A stretch of 64,000 nucleotides of DNA from Ulva prolifera (GCA_023078555.1 CM041201.1:8625172-8689171); one strand, 5' to 3'; positions 1 to 13,409 are shown, counted from the stretch's first letter. Translations and numbers: made by a program. The notes: a model not told the origin generated them from the letters alone.

Positions 1-2187
1 TGCATATTTGTGTGTATCTCTGGCGGGGCTAAGGACTTGTGTGTCGCAGTGCTTGCCGATGTGTCAGACGTGAAGGCTTTTGGTTCAATTCAGTGACGGA
101 CAGGCGACAGTGTCGCGGGGCATGTAATACGCGACTGCAAAGAGATGTCTACTTTCCTTGCGCTTGCATCTCAGCTGCCGACGTGTGTGCATTTGCTGCG
201 TGCGTGTTTCTCTCAGTGCTCAGCACTGGTTCAGGTACGACCAGTCGGCATGCGCTTGCGATGAGCTGCTATCCCGATGTTCTGGTATGATCTGCTTGTT
301 CAGCAGGTTCCGTCGGCTTCCGTGCTCGCGAATGCGGTCCCCGCTCTCAGCGGGAGCAGGCTCTACATCTGTGGCACATCGCCCACATGCCACAAGGCGT
401 CGACACTGGCCGACATGCCAACTCGGGTAATGTTCTCAAACTGGTGACACAGGAATGCGCCTGATACAGCGGTAACTTGGGGAAAGAGCTGCAGCGGTTC
501 ACTCCAGTATGACACGTCGCGCCAGGGCATCGAAATAGCTATAAGCACGTCAGCGCTTGGCATTGCGCAGGTGGACAACGCATCGGAAGCTTGGCGAGGC
601 AATCGCCACAGGCGATTAATCGCCACAATCCTGAGGCAGCCTCGTACCGCGTTGACACACGCGCCTGACGCACGCTGCCATGCATTTGGCAAGCGACCTG
701 CGAGCGTGAACCCATCATGCAGCACATCTTGCCGCGTGATGCGGTGCTGCATGTTTGCTTGGTTCACATCTTGAGATACGGCCCCCCACCCGCTGCCAGT
801 GGCTGACTATCGGCATGTGCCCATATCATGAATCTCTTACGTCATACCAAAGCTTTCTCACCCAGTTGAGTCATTTGTCGGAAGTGTATTGAATGGTAGA
901 TGCTGCTGCTCTGAGCCAGATTTCGTACATGGCAAGAAAGTGTCCGCGTGGCGCTGGGCTCTACCCGTCACATGGGAGGATGCTGTCACAGCTTCAAAGC
1001 TCGTCGTGACTGAAAATGACTGTCAGGGTAGCGGAGGGCATGCAGGCCGCCATCGGTAGTCGCAAGTTCGGAAACAAACAGCTCATCGTTGCAACTGGCC
1101 CGGCTGGATTCAGTGCTCGCCGCGGCGTGGCCGCTACGTCCTGACCTCGCGAGGCCTCACTTAATACTGCTTGTTCTGCTTGTTTCAGAGGGTTGATCGG
1201 CAAGCATGCGGGCTGCGCTTTTGATCCTCTCGTCAGCATGCTACCTAGGATATCTGAATGGCGATCGCGAACTCTGTGGCAAGACTTCTCAGCGAGTCCC
1301 TCGCCGCGCTGGTCGAGATGCCTCGATGCCTGAGATGCCTGGGGCGCTGTTGCCGTTGCAGCGCGAACAGGCTCTGAAGTAGGCTGCCTTTATGTTCGTC
1401 ACGTGCACGCTTAGGTGCAGCACACATTTGTATATAGCGAACACGCATATACGTTGCTCTGCGCCACTCCCTTCACACCTCCGGTGGGTCCACAATTTGC
1501 AGCCAACGTGCTGTTGCGGCCAACAATTTCGCGATAGTTCTGCCGCAGCTGCCGCCGCAGCGTCTGCGCGCGGTCGGACGCACCAGCAGCTCCAGAGCGA
1601 TGTCATTACTCAATGCGGCTGTCAAGATTGCGATCTCGCAGGCACTGCCCGCGCGTGTTATGTTCATTGATCACATCAATCACTTGAAGCTGTGCTCACC
1701 GCGACAGCTGTGAGCGTCAGGCTTGTGCACACTGGTCATATCGCGCGACCGTCGGCAGCGAGCGTGTCGACCAAATTGCTGATGTATAGAAACCTTGAAT
1801 GGCGACGAGTGCAGCAAGTACAAATCGTGATGCATCAGCACACCGTCGACGTCAACAAGGGCGCTGTGGCATGTACATGGGTGGGACGTTCACTCCAGCA
1901 CGGAGATCCATACAGCAGCGAATAGCATCCCGCGTTGCTGTAGCACACAAGGTTTGGAGCTATACCGCCAGCATATCGCGCTGTTCCTTGCACTTCCGCA
2001 CCATCCTGCGCTGTCTTGGCGCACATCTGGCGAAATGAAAGTCAGAATGAGAAAGTTTCGCTGCCAGCCCTGATCCAGTATGATAATAGATGTTACGCTG
2101 GTAGTAGCGAAGGCAGGGCCCGTGCGTCGAACGGGGTGTTACTAGCCTTTCGACCACCTTCTCCCGGGCTCCGTGCTCGGCAACAGC
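1..2187. other. gap with no convincing gene
   Basis: No recognisable protein family was found on either strand. The longest open frames are short and look like chance. The best coding-like stretch is a 42-codon frame from an ATG at 1016 to a stop at 1142-1144 (product rich in G, A, R and V, GC-rich third positions). A second short Cys-rich frame starts with ATG at 1258. Either could be an exon of a gene that cannot be completed here. The right end must contain the promoter of the gene starting at 2188. Confidence 0.4.
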
Positions 2188-5100
2188 ATGGGATGCTTTT
2201 CCAGTAAGGATAAGAGTGACAACAGTCACCTAGTGGCGGGAATAAGTGACAGAGACGCTTATGCGTCCCTGTCGGCAATTCTCCAGCGTTCTGAAAACAA
2301 ATCTGTGTTGAGCGTCGCTCGTTCAGAAGCATCAGCTCGCTGGCATTCTTTTCCAGCGTCGCACTTTTCCACAAGGTATGGGGCTGTGAGCCAGCGGGGG
2401 CACTATCCAGAGGCCCCGAACAAGGACAACCAGGACCGCTGGTGCGTGCACGTTCCGTATGGCGGAAGCGCGGAACAGGCACTGTTCGGAGTCTTTGATG
2501 GACATGGAGATTTTGGATCTCAGTGTGCAGCGTTCGCAGCGCATGCGGTACGTCGTTCTTGTCAGCTGCACCAGTATTGATCAATTTCGCAGTGGTCTAC
2601 ATGTGCCGCAATGGGCTGCAAGCGCTGGCATAGTGCCGCTTCATATTCTTAAAAGCTTAGTTGTCTCCATGTCTGTAGATTAGCCGAAACCTGGTGCTGG
2701 ATCCAACCTTCCCGTCTAATCCTGAAGTGGCAGCCCATAATGTGTGCACACGAACAAATGCAGAGCTGCGGGCTTCAGACATCGATGACAAAATGTCCGG
2801 AACAACAGCTATACTCGCTCTAATGAGAGGGCCTCAGCTCTTCGTTGCCAATGTGGGGGATTCTCGAGCAGTGCTGGCAGAGCGCCAGGGAGACTCTGTC
2901 GTTGCCAAGGATCTGTCCTGGGATCAGACCCCCATGAGATCAGATGAGTGTGCTCGTGTCAAGCAGGCTGGTGCACGGGTCCTCACTCTTGAGCAACTGC
3001 ATGGCAAACGGGATGCAAACGTCCAAGACTGGACATCCAAGGTGCAGACCGTTGTGGCATTGTGGCACACGCCCTGCTCAGCGCACCCACCGTACCTGTA
3101 GACAGAGCTGACAACTTATGGCTGCAGGAGGAGCAGACCGGCTGTGCGCCACGGCTGTGGTCACCCAATGGGAAGTACCCAGGTGCAGCGTTTTCACGCT
3201 CCATCGGAGACCAGGTGGCTGAGGAGATCGGTGTGACAGCAGAGCCTGAGCTCCGAGTGCAACGCCTCACCAACTGCCACCCGTTCTTCATAGTTGCATC
3301 AGATGGCCTATGGGAGTTTGTTCCCAGTCAGACGGCCGTAGACATCGTGTGTCTCAACGACGACCCCCAGGAGGCTGCAGCTGCTCTCGTCGCTGAGGCG
3401 CAGCGCCGGTGGAGGAGCGCAGACACACGCATGGACGACATCACAGTCCTTGTGGTCCAGATACAGGCACGCTATCCACTGTAGTCGACAGGTCCACCGA
3501 ACTTGTCCTTTGCGTTCGTGCCCCATGTACATGGGTACTTACGCCCCACAGCTGCAGTCACCAAAATCATGCCTGCACATCCCATGGCATGTTCAGGCAG
3601 TCTTACTTGTTTCTTTCGTGTGGCCTTTCGTGCGGCGCTTGTGGTGTGCACCGCCATGAGGCTGTGGTCACAGGTGGCCTCGATGCAGGGCATCGGAAGC
3701 ATGCTACCCTCAAGCTACGGCAGTGTCGGCACAGCCGATCTTGCATTGCTAAGCTCGCAGCGGTACGGCGATGAGCCCCGCTTCATCGAGAGCATCCAGA
3801 TCAACGCCCACCCCTCCAACAGCCCCCCGCCCGTGCCGAAGTCCGCATCCACAAACTGCTCTGGCGTGCGCACGACCCGCAGCACGGCCGGCCCGGTTGA
3901 AGGCACCCTCGGGCTCTTCCCGGCAGCCCTCGCACGGTCGCCTCTGCTCCGGGCTGCGTTCCACGAGCTCGTGGACCTGTGGCAGCTCGACCAGGAGACG
4001 CTGCTGGAACTGCAGGAGTGTGTCCGGCGCTGCGAGTACCAGGCTGGAGACATTGTGGTGGAGCAGGTGAGCACTTTCGCCACCTACCATGCTCAAATGC
4101 GAACTGGAGATAGCACCTGTCAACATCCTCTTCAGGATGCGGCCAAGTCAATCCATGTTGACTTTCCTTGACTTGACCTGTCCCTCCCCATCGCGATCAC
4201 GTGCGTATGGAAAGAGGCGCCGGCAGAGCGCGTGCTGCAACAGCTGGGCATCGCTCCTGCATGTGTGGACCAGCGACTTTGAGCTACTGTGGCATGCAGG
4301 GGGAGGCAGGCTCTGGGTCATGTATTCTAGAGCAGGGGAAGCTGGACCTGGTGATCTCAAACAGTCGGGGAAAGCTGGGCGGGAAGCGCACTCTGGCGCA
4401 CTCGTTCGTCGCCTCAGCAGACCGCATGCCGACGTTCATGCAGCTTGCGGTGTTTGCGGCGCAGCCGCGCGCTGTGTCGGTGGTGGCGCGGGCGCACAGC
4501 GTGGTGTGGCTGCTGGAGCGCAGCGCAACGCGCTCGGTGCTCGGGCGGCGGCGGGCGCGGGACGCGCTGCCGTACCTGCGCAAGGTGAACCTACTCACTT
4601 GCATGTCCCTTGGGCAGCTAGACCGGGTGCTTGTGTCCTTGCAGCCCAAGGCGTTTGACCCGAACCAGACATTTGTGAAGAAGGGGAGCGATTCCCTGTT
4701 TGGAATCGTCGCACAGGGGCAGGTGTGCTGCTCGTTGTGCTTTCCACGTCAGATGAGGCAGGCATGTACACATTGTGCCCAGCAGTTCGGCATGTATGTG
4801 TATGCACAGGTGCCATCTGCTAGCCACACTGTAGGAGGACTGTGGGGCACGCTAGCTGAGGGGTCGAACAGAGTACAACTTCAAATTGCCAGATGCACAT
4901 GAGCATGCATCTCCTGTTTGAGATGCACGTGGGGCGAGAGCGTGACGGTGTATGGACATTTTGCAGGTGAACTGCAAGGTCACACACCCGACGGGTGGGG
5001 CTGCGACGAACATCACGTTGTCGGAGGGTGACTACTTTGGGGAGCTGGCACTGCAAGGCCAGTACAAGAGCGCATCGACGCTGGTCGCGGGCAAGACAGG

Positions 5101-7198
5101 GGCGCTGGCGATGTCAATAAGCCAGGACGAGTTCTCAAAATGCTGCGGGCCTCTGAGTGAGTTATATCAGCAGGTGCGATGCATGCATGCTGCCAATCGC
5201 TGAGGGGGGGCATTTCTGATGCCTGGTCGCATGGGGTCTGGGGGGTATCTGCTTGATGCAGCCTCTGGAATACCATCTGGCTTGTGTCATGTCAGTGCGT
5301 TGCCGTGTAGCGGTCTTCTGCCAGCACTGCCGTGGCGTAAGCGACCACGTCTGCGTGCTCATGCTCAAGCACCCGCCCAGGCTCGTCACAGCCCCCACCC
5401 CTGGCCCGGCTCGCCCAGCCACGTACAGACGTGCATGCCTCTGTAGGAGCACCAGTGGAAACAGCAGAACAAGCTCGCACAGACAGTTGCCATGAAGGAG
5501 ATGCCAGCGGCGCCGCATGACGTCGGGCTGGAGGACATGCGGGTGCGGGGGGCCTTCTTCCGTGGTGCATGCCAGTCAGTCGTCATGTTCGATGACCCCT
5601 CGGGCAAGCCGGGCGCGTCTCTCACAGCCCGCATCTTCCATGCCGATGCTGCGGTGACCCTCGGCCACGACTCGCTCATCCGCCGGCAGCGTGAGATATC
5701 GCGGACCCTGCCGCCGAGTCTGTGGGTGCCGATGACGGCCGCCGTCGTCAAGTCGAAGGGAGCTGTGGCAGAGATCCTGGGGGTGCGCATGGTTGCGACC
5801 CTCGCGCAGATGCTCAACGCCGGCCCCTTTGACATGAAGGCATCCCAGTTCTTCACAGCTGGCCTGGTGGTGCGCTTCCTCAACACGCCTGCAGTTAAAA
5901 TGGCCCTATGGGCATAAGGGTGCTGGGCCAGATGCAGTGCTCTCCGATTTGTGTAGCTCTTGAAGCAGAGCAGACGCAACTAATCATGCTTGACTTAATC
6001 GATCGCCTGCTGATTGTGCTGCTGGTATGTCAGCTGCCAGCTGCAAGGGTCAGACTGCATCAATCTGCCACTTGGGCGCTCCCGCAGCCTCAGGCTGTGC
6101 TCAAAGCAGCAGGCAGCCCGCCAAGCATCTGCCAGTCCTGCACCCCGTACACGCTCCGGCCTGTGCTGCAGGTGGGCCTGGAGGAGCTGCACCGGAACAA
6201 CATAATGTACCGCGGCATCTCAGCGGCGACGCTGCTCGTGTCGGAGGCCGGCTACCCGCAGCTCTGCGACCTGCGGTTCGCGAAGCGCGCCACCACGCGC
6301 ACCTTCACAGTCAGTGGCTCCCCTGAGTACATCGCACCTGAGGTGGTGCGCCTGACAGGCCACACTGACTCCGTAGACTGGTGGGCGCTCGGCGTCCTCC
6401 TGTTCCGCATGCTCGCGGGACACTCGCCATTCTATGACGACGGTTCGCCACCCCCCCCCCCCCCCCCCCCACCGCACTCCCGCTCTCTCCCTGGCTGCAT
6501 TCTCGCTGTTAGCTTGAGCCATGCAGTGGATGAGGTTACTACTTTTCTTGTGCACAGGGGTGCAGTTTAAAGTGTTGTGTTCCGTATGTGCGATTAGTAT
6601 TTGGCATGTCTGGGTGCGTAGGCTTATGATGCATGCTGCGCAAACCTGATGTTGTTCCCAGCTCATATATCTCACCATGCAGGCACATGTATTTGCATGG
6701 TGTGAGTCATGTGGCTTGTCATGATAGCCTACCACTGCGTGGTAGTGAATGGTAGAGATGACTCAAAGGCTGCATAGTCAAACGCTTGCAATACTTACAC
6801 GCATGTTCTAGTTGTTTGTAGCCCTTGCATACGACGATGTATGCATGACCTGACGCCGCGCTGCCCATGCAGGCGACTCCGAGACCGTCGTATTCCGGAA
6901 CGTTCTGCACAGCACGCTTGTGTACCCATCACACTTCTCCGCCGAGGTGTGCGACCTGCTGGACAGCTTACTGGACCGCTGCCCAGAGACGCGGCTGCCG
7001 AGTGGTGAGGGTGGCTTTGCCGCGCTCAAAAGCCACGCATTTTTCACTGGAATTGTGTGGGAGGAGCTTCAACAACACACGACCTCGCCCCCACCATCAC
7101 TGCAGATGCGGCTGCGAGACCTGCCCAAGCTGCCCACGATCAAGATCCCGCACACGATGGCGAGCGGCCGGCTGCCGCTCTGGCTCGACGAATTCTGA
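2188..7198 (+). CDS. PP2C phosphatase / cyclic-nucleotide-binding / kinase-like fusion
   Basis: Nine exons give about 1,027 residues: 2188-2547, 2679-3041, 3128-3454, 3674-4066, 4300-4722, 4967-5173, 5456-5869, 6172-6442 and 6873-7198. The protein starts MGCFSSK, a classic N-myristoylation plus palmitoylation signal, so it is probably membrane-anchored. The PP2C domain (about residues 65-350) keeps its metal-binding motifs: FDGHGD, SGTTAI, NVGDSRAVL, ASDGLWEF and DDIT. Two cyclic-nucleotide-binding folds follow; the second keeps FGELAL but has KSAST where a phosphate-binding Arg is usual. The C-terminal kinase fold has YRGIS in place of HRD and DLR in place of DFG. The same architecture and length (about 1,090 aa) occur in plant At2g20050-type proteins, one of which has been reported as a cGMP-dependent kinase. 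The exon 3 end is the only doubtful junction (3454, or 3466 with a GC donor). Confidence 0.93.
6451..6470 (+). repeat. poly(C) tract in intron 8
   Basis: Twenty consecutive C on the sense strand begin 8 nt after the 5' splice site at 6443, inside the intron between the two kinase-domain exons. Confidence 0.95.
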
Positions 7199-7882
7199 TG
7201 CCCTGTGCTTGTGTTGCAAGAGAGCGGCGATGTCGGACCGCAGGCGGCCGGTGTCCACGGCCCTGCGGCGCACCATGTGAGCTGTAAGTGCTCGCGGTGT
7301 TGGGGTGGCAGAGCACACAGCTCATTTCAGGTGGCCTTGTTTGCCATGACTGCAGATAACGCCAGGGCAAGATGATGCAGAATGTTGCTGCGGAGGGGGT
7401 GGTTATGGGCGGTGGTGCCGCTGTGTGGCCCACACAAGTATGAAGACTGTTTGCTGAAAGATGGAAGGGTGCCAGGAGTCTCTGCGTTATGTAGTTTTGC
7501 GAACTGTACGATTTTACAGGATAGATCATAGTCGCCATTACACATCGCTGCCAGAGTATAGAGGCGGCTGCACCGCCTCTGCCCGTGTCGCCAGATCGCC
7601 AGCAAGGGGGCCGAGCCCGAACCTCCGCTGCAGGGCCCAAATGGCCTCCGCTCGTGCCATCTTGGAGAGGTGGATGATGTCATGTTGTTTTAGTTCAGCC
7701 GGCGAAACCTCGCCAATGTCAGTGCCGCTCCTGCATGACAGGAGGCGGTGGTGTGAGGCCGCCCTGTCCAGATTGATTTGATCTCTGTTACGGTCGTGAA
7801 CCAGTGCAGCATTTGCAGCTGCAGCACTCTCGCAAACTTGACACTTGTGATGCACAGATGCAGCCGAGAACATCTTCGGTTC
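7199..7882. other. convergent intergenic region
   Basis: This lies between the stops of two genes that point at each other, and holds their 3' untranslated regions. I see no further gene. Confidence 0.6.
7283..7287 (+). terminator. putative TGTAA poly(A) signal
   Basis: TGTAA lies 85 nt after the stop of the PP2C/kinase gene. This is the usual green-algal polyadenylation element; a five-base match alone is weak. Confidence 0.35.
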
Positions 7883-10800
7883 TTATGAGAAGTCACACCT
7901 GTGAATATGCGACAGCCGGAATGTGCCCCCAGACACGTCGGACATCATGTTGACAAACAGCTCTGGCTTGAGGTGCCCCCCATCCTTCTCTGTCGCAACA
8001 GTCATCTCCACAACGCCCCATGAATCCGGCTGCAAACTCCTCAGTGCCACTCGGGCCACCGCCTCGGGTGCAACAGACGCGACGTCGCTATCAAACACCT
8101 TGTCCACGACCTTGAGCTGCAGGATTCCCTGCTTCAGGTCCCGCTGCTTCTTCCGCTTGCGCTTCGTGATCTTTGTCGCAACGTACACATCCGCCGCGTT
8201 CACCGCCGCCACTGCACTGCCGAAGCCCACCCTCTCCCCACCCTCCGGCTTCTCCTGCTCCAGCACCAGCTGATATGTCACGCTCTGCACGAGTGTTCCG
8301 AGGCCCTCGGCCAGCGAGCCGTTCAGGCGGTACGGCTTGATCGCGCGTGCCGCAACAAACTTCACCCCGTCTGGCACCTGCGCCTGCATCGCCGCGCGCA
8401 CCTCCTCCGGCTCCGCGGCCTCCGTCAGCATCAGCTCCAGCGCCTCACACGACGAGGTCGCACCGACCGGCAGCGACGGGCCGTACGACAGCCGCACGCG
8501 GGGGTTGTGGGGACTCTCGTCGCTGCTCATCGGCAGCGCGGCGCGGCGGGCCGCACGCTCCAGCATGCGCAACAGGTCCAGGTGCCCAACGAAAACCATG
8601 TCCCCGGCCTTGCGCATCGTCAGCCGCACGCGCAGCTGCCGGGTCGTGTTGGGGGTGAAGTGGCCCGCGAATGCCGGGATCGGCGGCGGCGGCGCGACGA
8701 CATTCTCGCCAAAGTCATCGCCGCACACGCCGCACTGGCTGCAGAGGCCGCTGTGCGAGCAGTCCGGCACCGTCGCAGCCTCGAGCGCACGCTGCAGGTC
8801 TGTCTTGAGCCACGTCTTGCTGATGCCGGTGTCGATGTGGTCCCACGGCAGCGGTGCGTCGAGGCGTGTGTCCGCAAGCGCGCCGCGGTCCAGCCGCCCC
8901 TTCCCTCCACCACCTGCGCACACGCCCGGCTCAGCCACAGCAGTGCACATACGCTGCGCGGGGCGCCATGCACGCAGGCCTCTGGACACATGTGGTGGCG
9001 AGGGCGCCTGCGCTGCTGCTTGCGCTCTGCCCTTCCCCAATCGACTGATACAGGTCACAACCAGCTCGCCAGTCCCAGTTGCAACACATCAACAGCCATG
9101 GCGCCACCGTCCGGACACGAAAGCATGCGCCCCCCACCGCTCACCAGCCTACACACGCCGCACCCGGCAATCCAACCAGCTACGCACAGCGCCCTCCATC
9201 GGCGGCCGCAGGTCCCTCCGAGCATGCATGAATGGACCACGCAGCTGGTGAGCGAAAGGCGCACGCACCCTGCTTGCGGAAGCGGGCGTCCCCGAGCGCC
9301 TCCAGGGCGTTCCACTCCCCACCAAGCACCTGCCGGTACTTCCAGGACAAGCCGGCCTCATCAATGGCGCGGTTCCACGCGTCGTACGCGCCGCCTGTGT
9401 CCAGCCACCACATGTCGTTCGTCGCGCCAAGCTCCCACGCCCGCCGCACCACGGCCCCCAGCGACCTGCAGTAGCACGGCCCATGCATTGTAGCACTCTC
9501 AAAACCGCCACTTGAGGCTCCATCTATTGCAATCCGTCCGCACCTCTCACACCTATCCACGCACGAACTTCACGTCACAACAACAAACCGTCTGCAATGG
9601 ATCTGTCACACCTCATCTGTCCGTGGGCCCAAGCTGTTCAGGGTGTGTCTACAGGTGCCACGACACGAGTGTTAACGCAATCAGGCCGCAGCTGTGCAGT
9701 CCCAACGTGTCTGCCTCCGTAACATATCCCCGTATGCCCTTGATTACCAGTGAAACAGCGCCAGCGTACCTGTCCCCGCGTGCGATGAAGTCCTCCATTG
9801 CCGACAGCCGCACGTCCGTGAACAGCGCCTTGACCGCCGGCAGCGCCCCCAGCGCCTCGCGCAGCATCGCCTGCTTGCGCTCAAACTCCGCCGTGCTCAC
9901 CGTGTGCCACTGGAAGGGCGTGTGTGGCTTGGGGGTGAAGTTGGAGATCGTGACGTGCACCTCGAGGGGCCCCTTAGGGCCTTGGCAGTGCTGCTGCAGC
10001 CAGCTGATCGTCTCGGCGATGCCCAGCACATCCTCGTCGAGCTCCCCCGGCAGGCCGATCATGAAGTACAGCTTCACCTGCACCGCGCTGCGCACGCTGA
10101 GCACAGTGCTGCGCATGCAGAACGTGGTGCATGCATGGCAAGGACCAGCGCTGTGAGCGACCCCTTTGAGCCCGCACGAACGGCTGCATCCTATCCCGGC
10201 ACGCGCAGCGCTGGCCGCGTTCAGTCTCACGCGCTCCGCATGCATGGCGTGGGGGCGGCGCCGTTCCACGAGGACTGGCCTCGGCTGATACCTGTGCTTG
10301 CTGCAGCGGCTCCGTTCACCACGTGTGGGCAGCTAGATCATGGACGCTACATACATGAGGGTAATAAGATCTGGCGCCGCACCGCAATAAAGAATGGGCA
10401 AAACCGCAAACATCTGCCCCAAATGCACGCGCTATGCATCACCGAAGCACTGCAGCACGCAGGTGTGTGGGGTGCGGGAGGCCACAGACGAGGCGGGGGG
10501 GGGGGGGGGGGGGGGGGGGGGGGCTCGTACCCGGCGCCAGCCCTGGTCCCATGCACTTTTAATGCCGCGCAGGAGCTCTTCGCTCGTGAGGCCCTTGTTC
10601 ACGATGTCGCGCAGCCGCTGCGTGCCGGCCTCCGGCGCAAACGTCAGCGGCGACTTCTTGCCGCTGGACACGATGTTGGCGATGTCTTCGTTGAAGCGGT
10701 CGACGCGCTGACTCGGCAGCGAGAGGTTCACGTTCTCACCGCGCAGACGGTTCTTGATCTGCAAAAGGCACTGCCCGTCAGCACATCATGGAATACAGCA

Positions 10801-12831
10801 GACGAAAAGAGGAGGCCGCCCGGTCGCACCGAATGCTGAGCTGCTGGACTCACACGCCCGCAGCCACTTTTGTCCTCAGCCTCAGCCGCATTGCACAACG
10901 TGCTTCAACATCCGTGTGCACAACGCCGTATTGAACTGATCATCCCCGCACCTGAATCAGTGCAGTGCGCGCACAAATCTGATGCGCCGCTGAGAGCCAC
11001 ACCAGCGAGCCACGCCAGACAATCTCAGGCCACAACCTCACACAGCTGCTGGCGCTGCATCGCAATGCGGAGCACGCCGCACGCAGCAGACCCCGCACCT
11101 GCAGCCCGACGCTTGGCAGCGAGAGGTAGTCGGAGCAGGACAGCGACAGTAGGCTGAACTCGTTATACCCCGTCGTGCGGATGCCCTGCTCAACTGTGTC
11201 CACGACCACGTCCGGGTCCACGTCCCGTGCCGGCCGCGTGAGCATCCCTGGCTGGCAGAAGCGGCACCCCCGCGTGCACCCGCGCCGGATCTCCACCGTC
11301 ATCCGGTCGTGGATCGTCTCAACGAACGGCACGAGGCCGACCTGGGCCTGGACGAGTGGCGCGGCGACGCGGCGGAGGATGCGCGGAGGGGCCGCGGGGT
11401 CCACCGGCGTCACGGCGCCGCCGCCGGCCGCGCTGTACAGCTGCGGCACATAGACGCCGGCGACGGTGGCGGTGAGGGAGCGGAGAGTGTCGAGGCGGCT
11501 GAGGCGAGAGGCCTTTGCGGCGCGGAGGCAGCGCGCGATCTCCGGCAGGAGGTCCTCGCCGTCACCGAGGGCGACAAAGTCAAGGAAGTCGGAGAAGGGC
11601 TCCGGGTTGGACGTCGCCGTGGGGCCGCCGGCGAAGACGAGAGGGGGCGAGCCCTGCACCGAGGTGGCTGCGCTTTGGGGGGTGTGAAAGTGAGTGGACT
11701 GTGTGTGGTTGGGGCTGTGGGGAGGGGGTCTGTGTTTGGCTGCAGCTGCTGTTCGTTTCGTGTGATTGGCGTGGCTACTGGGACGTTGCCACCTCCGGCA
11801 GGTGGGGCCGATGGAGAATCCGAGCAGCATGCTGCGGGCGGTGGGGGGGATTTCGTAACACACATGTCTGGTATGGAGACGGCACTCATGGCTGGCGTGA
11901 ATTATCTGAGGCTGGGTCGCTCGGTTGATTTGAGTTTGATCTTAAAAGAATTATGATTGCATGGATAGTGAGCATGTTGAGGTAGTGTGTGCGACAATGT
12001 AGGTGGGCATGTGAGGCGTGTTGAGGCATTGGGATGGTCGTGAGGCAGGCGTGAATAGCTGGCAGGCCACACTACAGGGCATGCGCACATCCTCTGGATT
12101 CCATACAGCACTCGGCTCTGCTTGCATCCGCTCCTTGGAGGAAACAGGGACGCCTCCAAGCTTCAGCATCTCGAGGACGTTGATGCCTCCCAGTTCGTAT
12201 GCCAGCGAGAAGCCGAGAGCATCAAAGTCACACAGCGGCCGCTTGCTCTCGACTGCAAACAGTGGCTTGTTGTGGCGAGCCAGCATGGCCACAGCATCTG
12301 CGTCTGGGAAGTATGCCCGGTCACACATCACTCCAGCCTCCTGGTTGAGGATGTACTGCAGGGCTGGAATGGCTGTGTTGCTCATGCCGACCTCATATGT
12401 CTCGGGGTATGTCATTGTCATTCGCACTTCTTGCTCGTCGAAGGGCTTGTTCATGGCACCAAATTCATTGCCCATGTACCTCACCTGTATCCCAGCTTCT
12501 TCTGGATGCATCGCCATCACGAATTGGTGCAGGCTGGTGCCCTGCTTTCGGACACCACCAGGTTGTCGGCACCCCAGGGTCGCACCGGGCCTTTCAACTG
12601 CAGCCACTCCTCGCGTGGAATTCCATATATATCTGCTGATGATTCGCCGACTACAGCTTGCCGGGCCAAGAACTCGTTCAAGTCATGCCTTTCGAGCGCT
12701 TCATGCTTGTCTACAGCTGCACCCGTTCCTACACTCCCCCTTCGAGGACGTAATTGGTGCAGGGACAGCACATGAGCGGATGTGCTGTATGTGGAAGGAC
12801 GTTTTGGACCGAGTGCATGTCCGGCGCTCAT
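7883..12831 (-). CDS. bacterial-type radical SAM protein with C-terminal DUF2344
   Basis: Seven exons in frame, about 995 residues: 12831-12559, 12484-12089, 11653-11099, 10758-10531, 10077-9770, 9465-9269 and 8913-7883. The radical SAM cluster motif CTRGCRFC is in exon 3. Around it are motifs typical of the TIGR03960 family: TYPETYEVGMSN, FAGGP, LTFAPEAGTQRLR, KLYFMIGLPGE and PLPWDHIDTG. The C-terminal ~250 residues are DUF2344 (TIGR03936), fused as in many bacteria. The N-terminal ~50 residues are rich in S, T, A, R and H and look like an organelle-targeting peptide. The family is widespread in cyanobacteria and Firmicutes; its reaction is unknown to me. A plastid location and endosymbiotic origin are inferred. 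The gene is head-to-head with NDUFV1. The start at 12831 is the most likely ATG but is unproven. Confidence 0.9.
10495..10523 (-). repeat. poly(C) tract (G on + strand) in intron
   Basis: Twenty-nine consecutive G on the + strand, that is C on the sense strand of the radical SAM gene, starting 7 nt after the 5' splice site at 10530. Confidence 0.95.
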
Positions 12832-13409
12832 GTGCGGGCAAAAGCAGGATCGCCGCATTCTATTTGAAAAGTCGAGATCAGAATTCGCAGATCAAAGAAC
12901 CTAGATCGACGACAGCTTCCACAAATTTTGAAATTGGAACTATTGCGCCTTCACCATGGCGTGTTTTGAGTCGGGGAGCGTTCATTCAAAGAAGCGCATG
13001 TCCTTAAAGCGCCCAGGTGAAGGGAGATGCCCGCCCGTAATACTTCCTCCATACAACGACGAGATCCAAGTTTACAGTGTCTTTTTGAGAGAGATGTAAG
13101 GCGTGCCCTTGCCAAGATGCACATGTCGCTCCGGAACCAAGGAAGAGATGTCGTCGCGAGATATCGGGGGTATCTATGCCAACTGTCAGAGATGGACGGA
13201 GCAGTGCCACGTACATGCTCCCGCTCACCCATCAGCATCATGCTTGGATTGGAAAGAAAACGGACTGCAGGACGCATCCATTTGACCCCAGCGGTGCTCT
13301 CAGTGAGTCCGCTTCTTGCACGCTACCGCTGTGCACTGCTATTGTCCGCAGGCTTGCGACCTGTGCAGATTTCGCAGCGTACCGGCCGCTCCACTCCGAG
13401 GCGACCATA
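12832..13409. promoter_or_regulatory. bidirectional promoter region
   Basis: 578 nt separate the divergent starts of the radical SAM gene and NDUFV1. The interval should carry both promoters and 5' untranslated regions. I recognise no specific element; the open frames inside it resemble no protein I know. Confidence 0.4.

Noticed and set aside
8337-9493. Two long + strand open frames (about 300 and 330 codons)
   Set aside because: They lie opposite radical SAM exons whose family motifs are unmistakable; high GC makes antisense frames stay open.
12018-13007. A 329-codon + strand open frame
   Set aside because: It is antisense to radical SAM exons 1 and 2 and has no family similarity.
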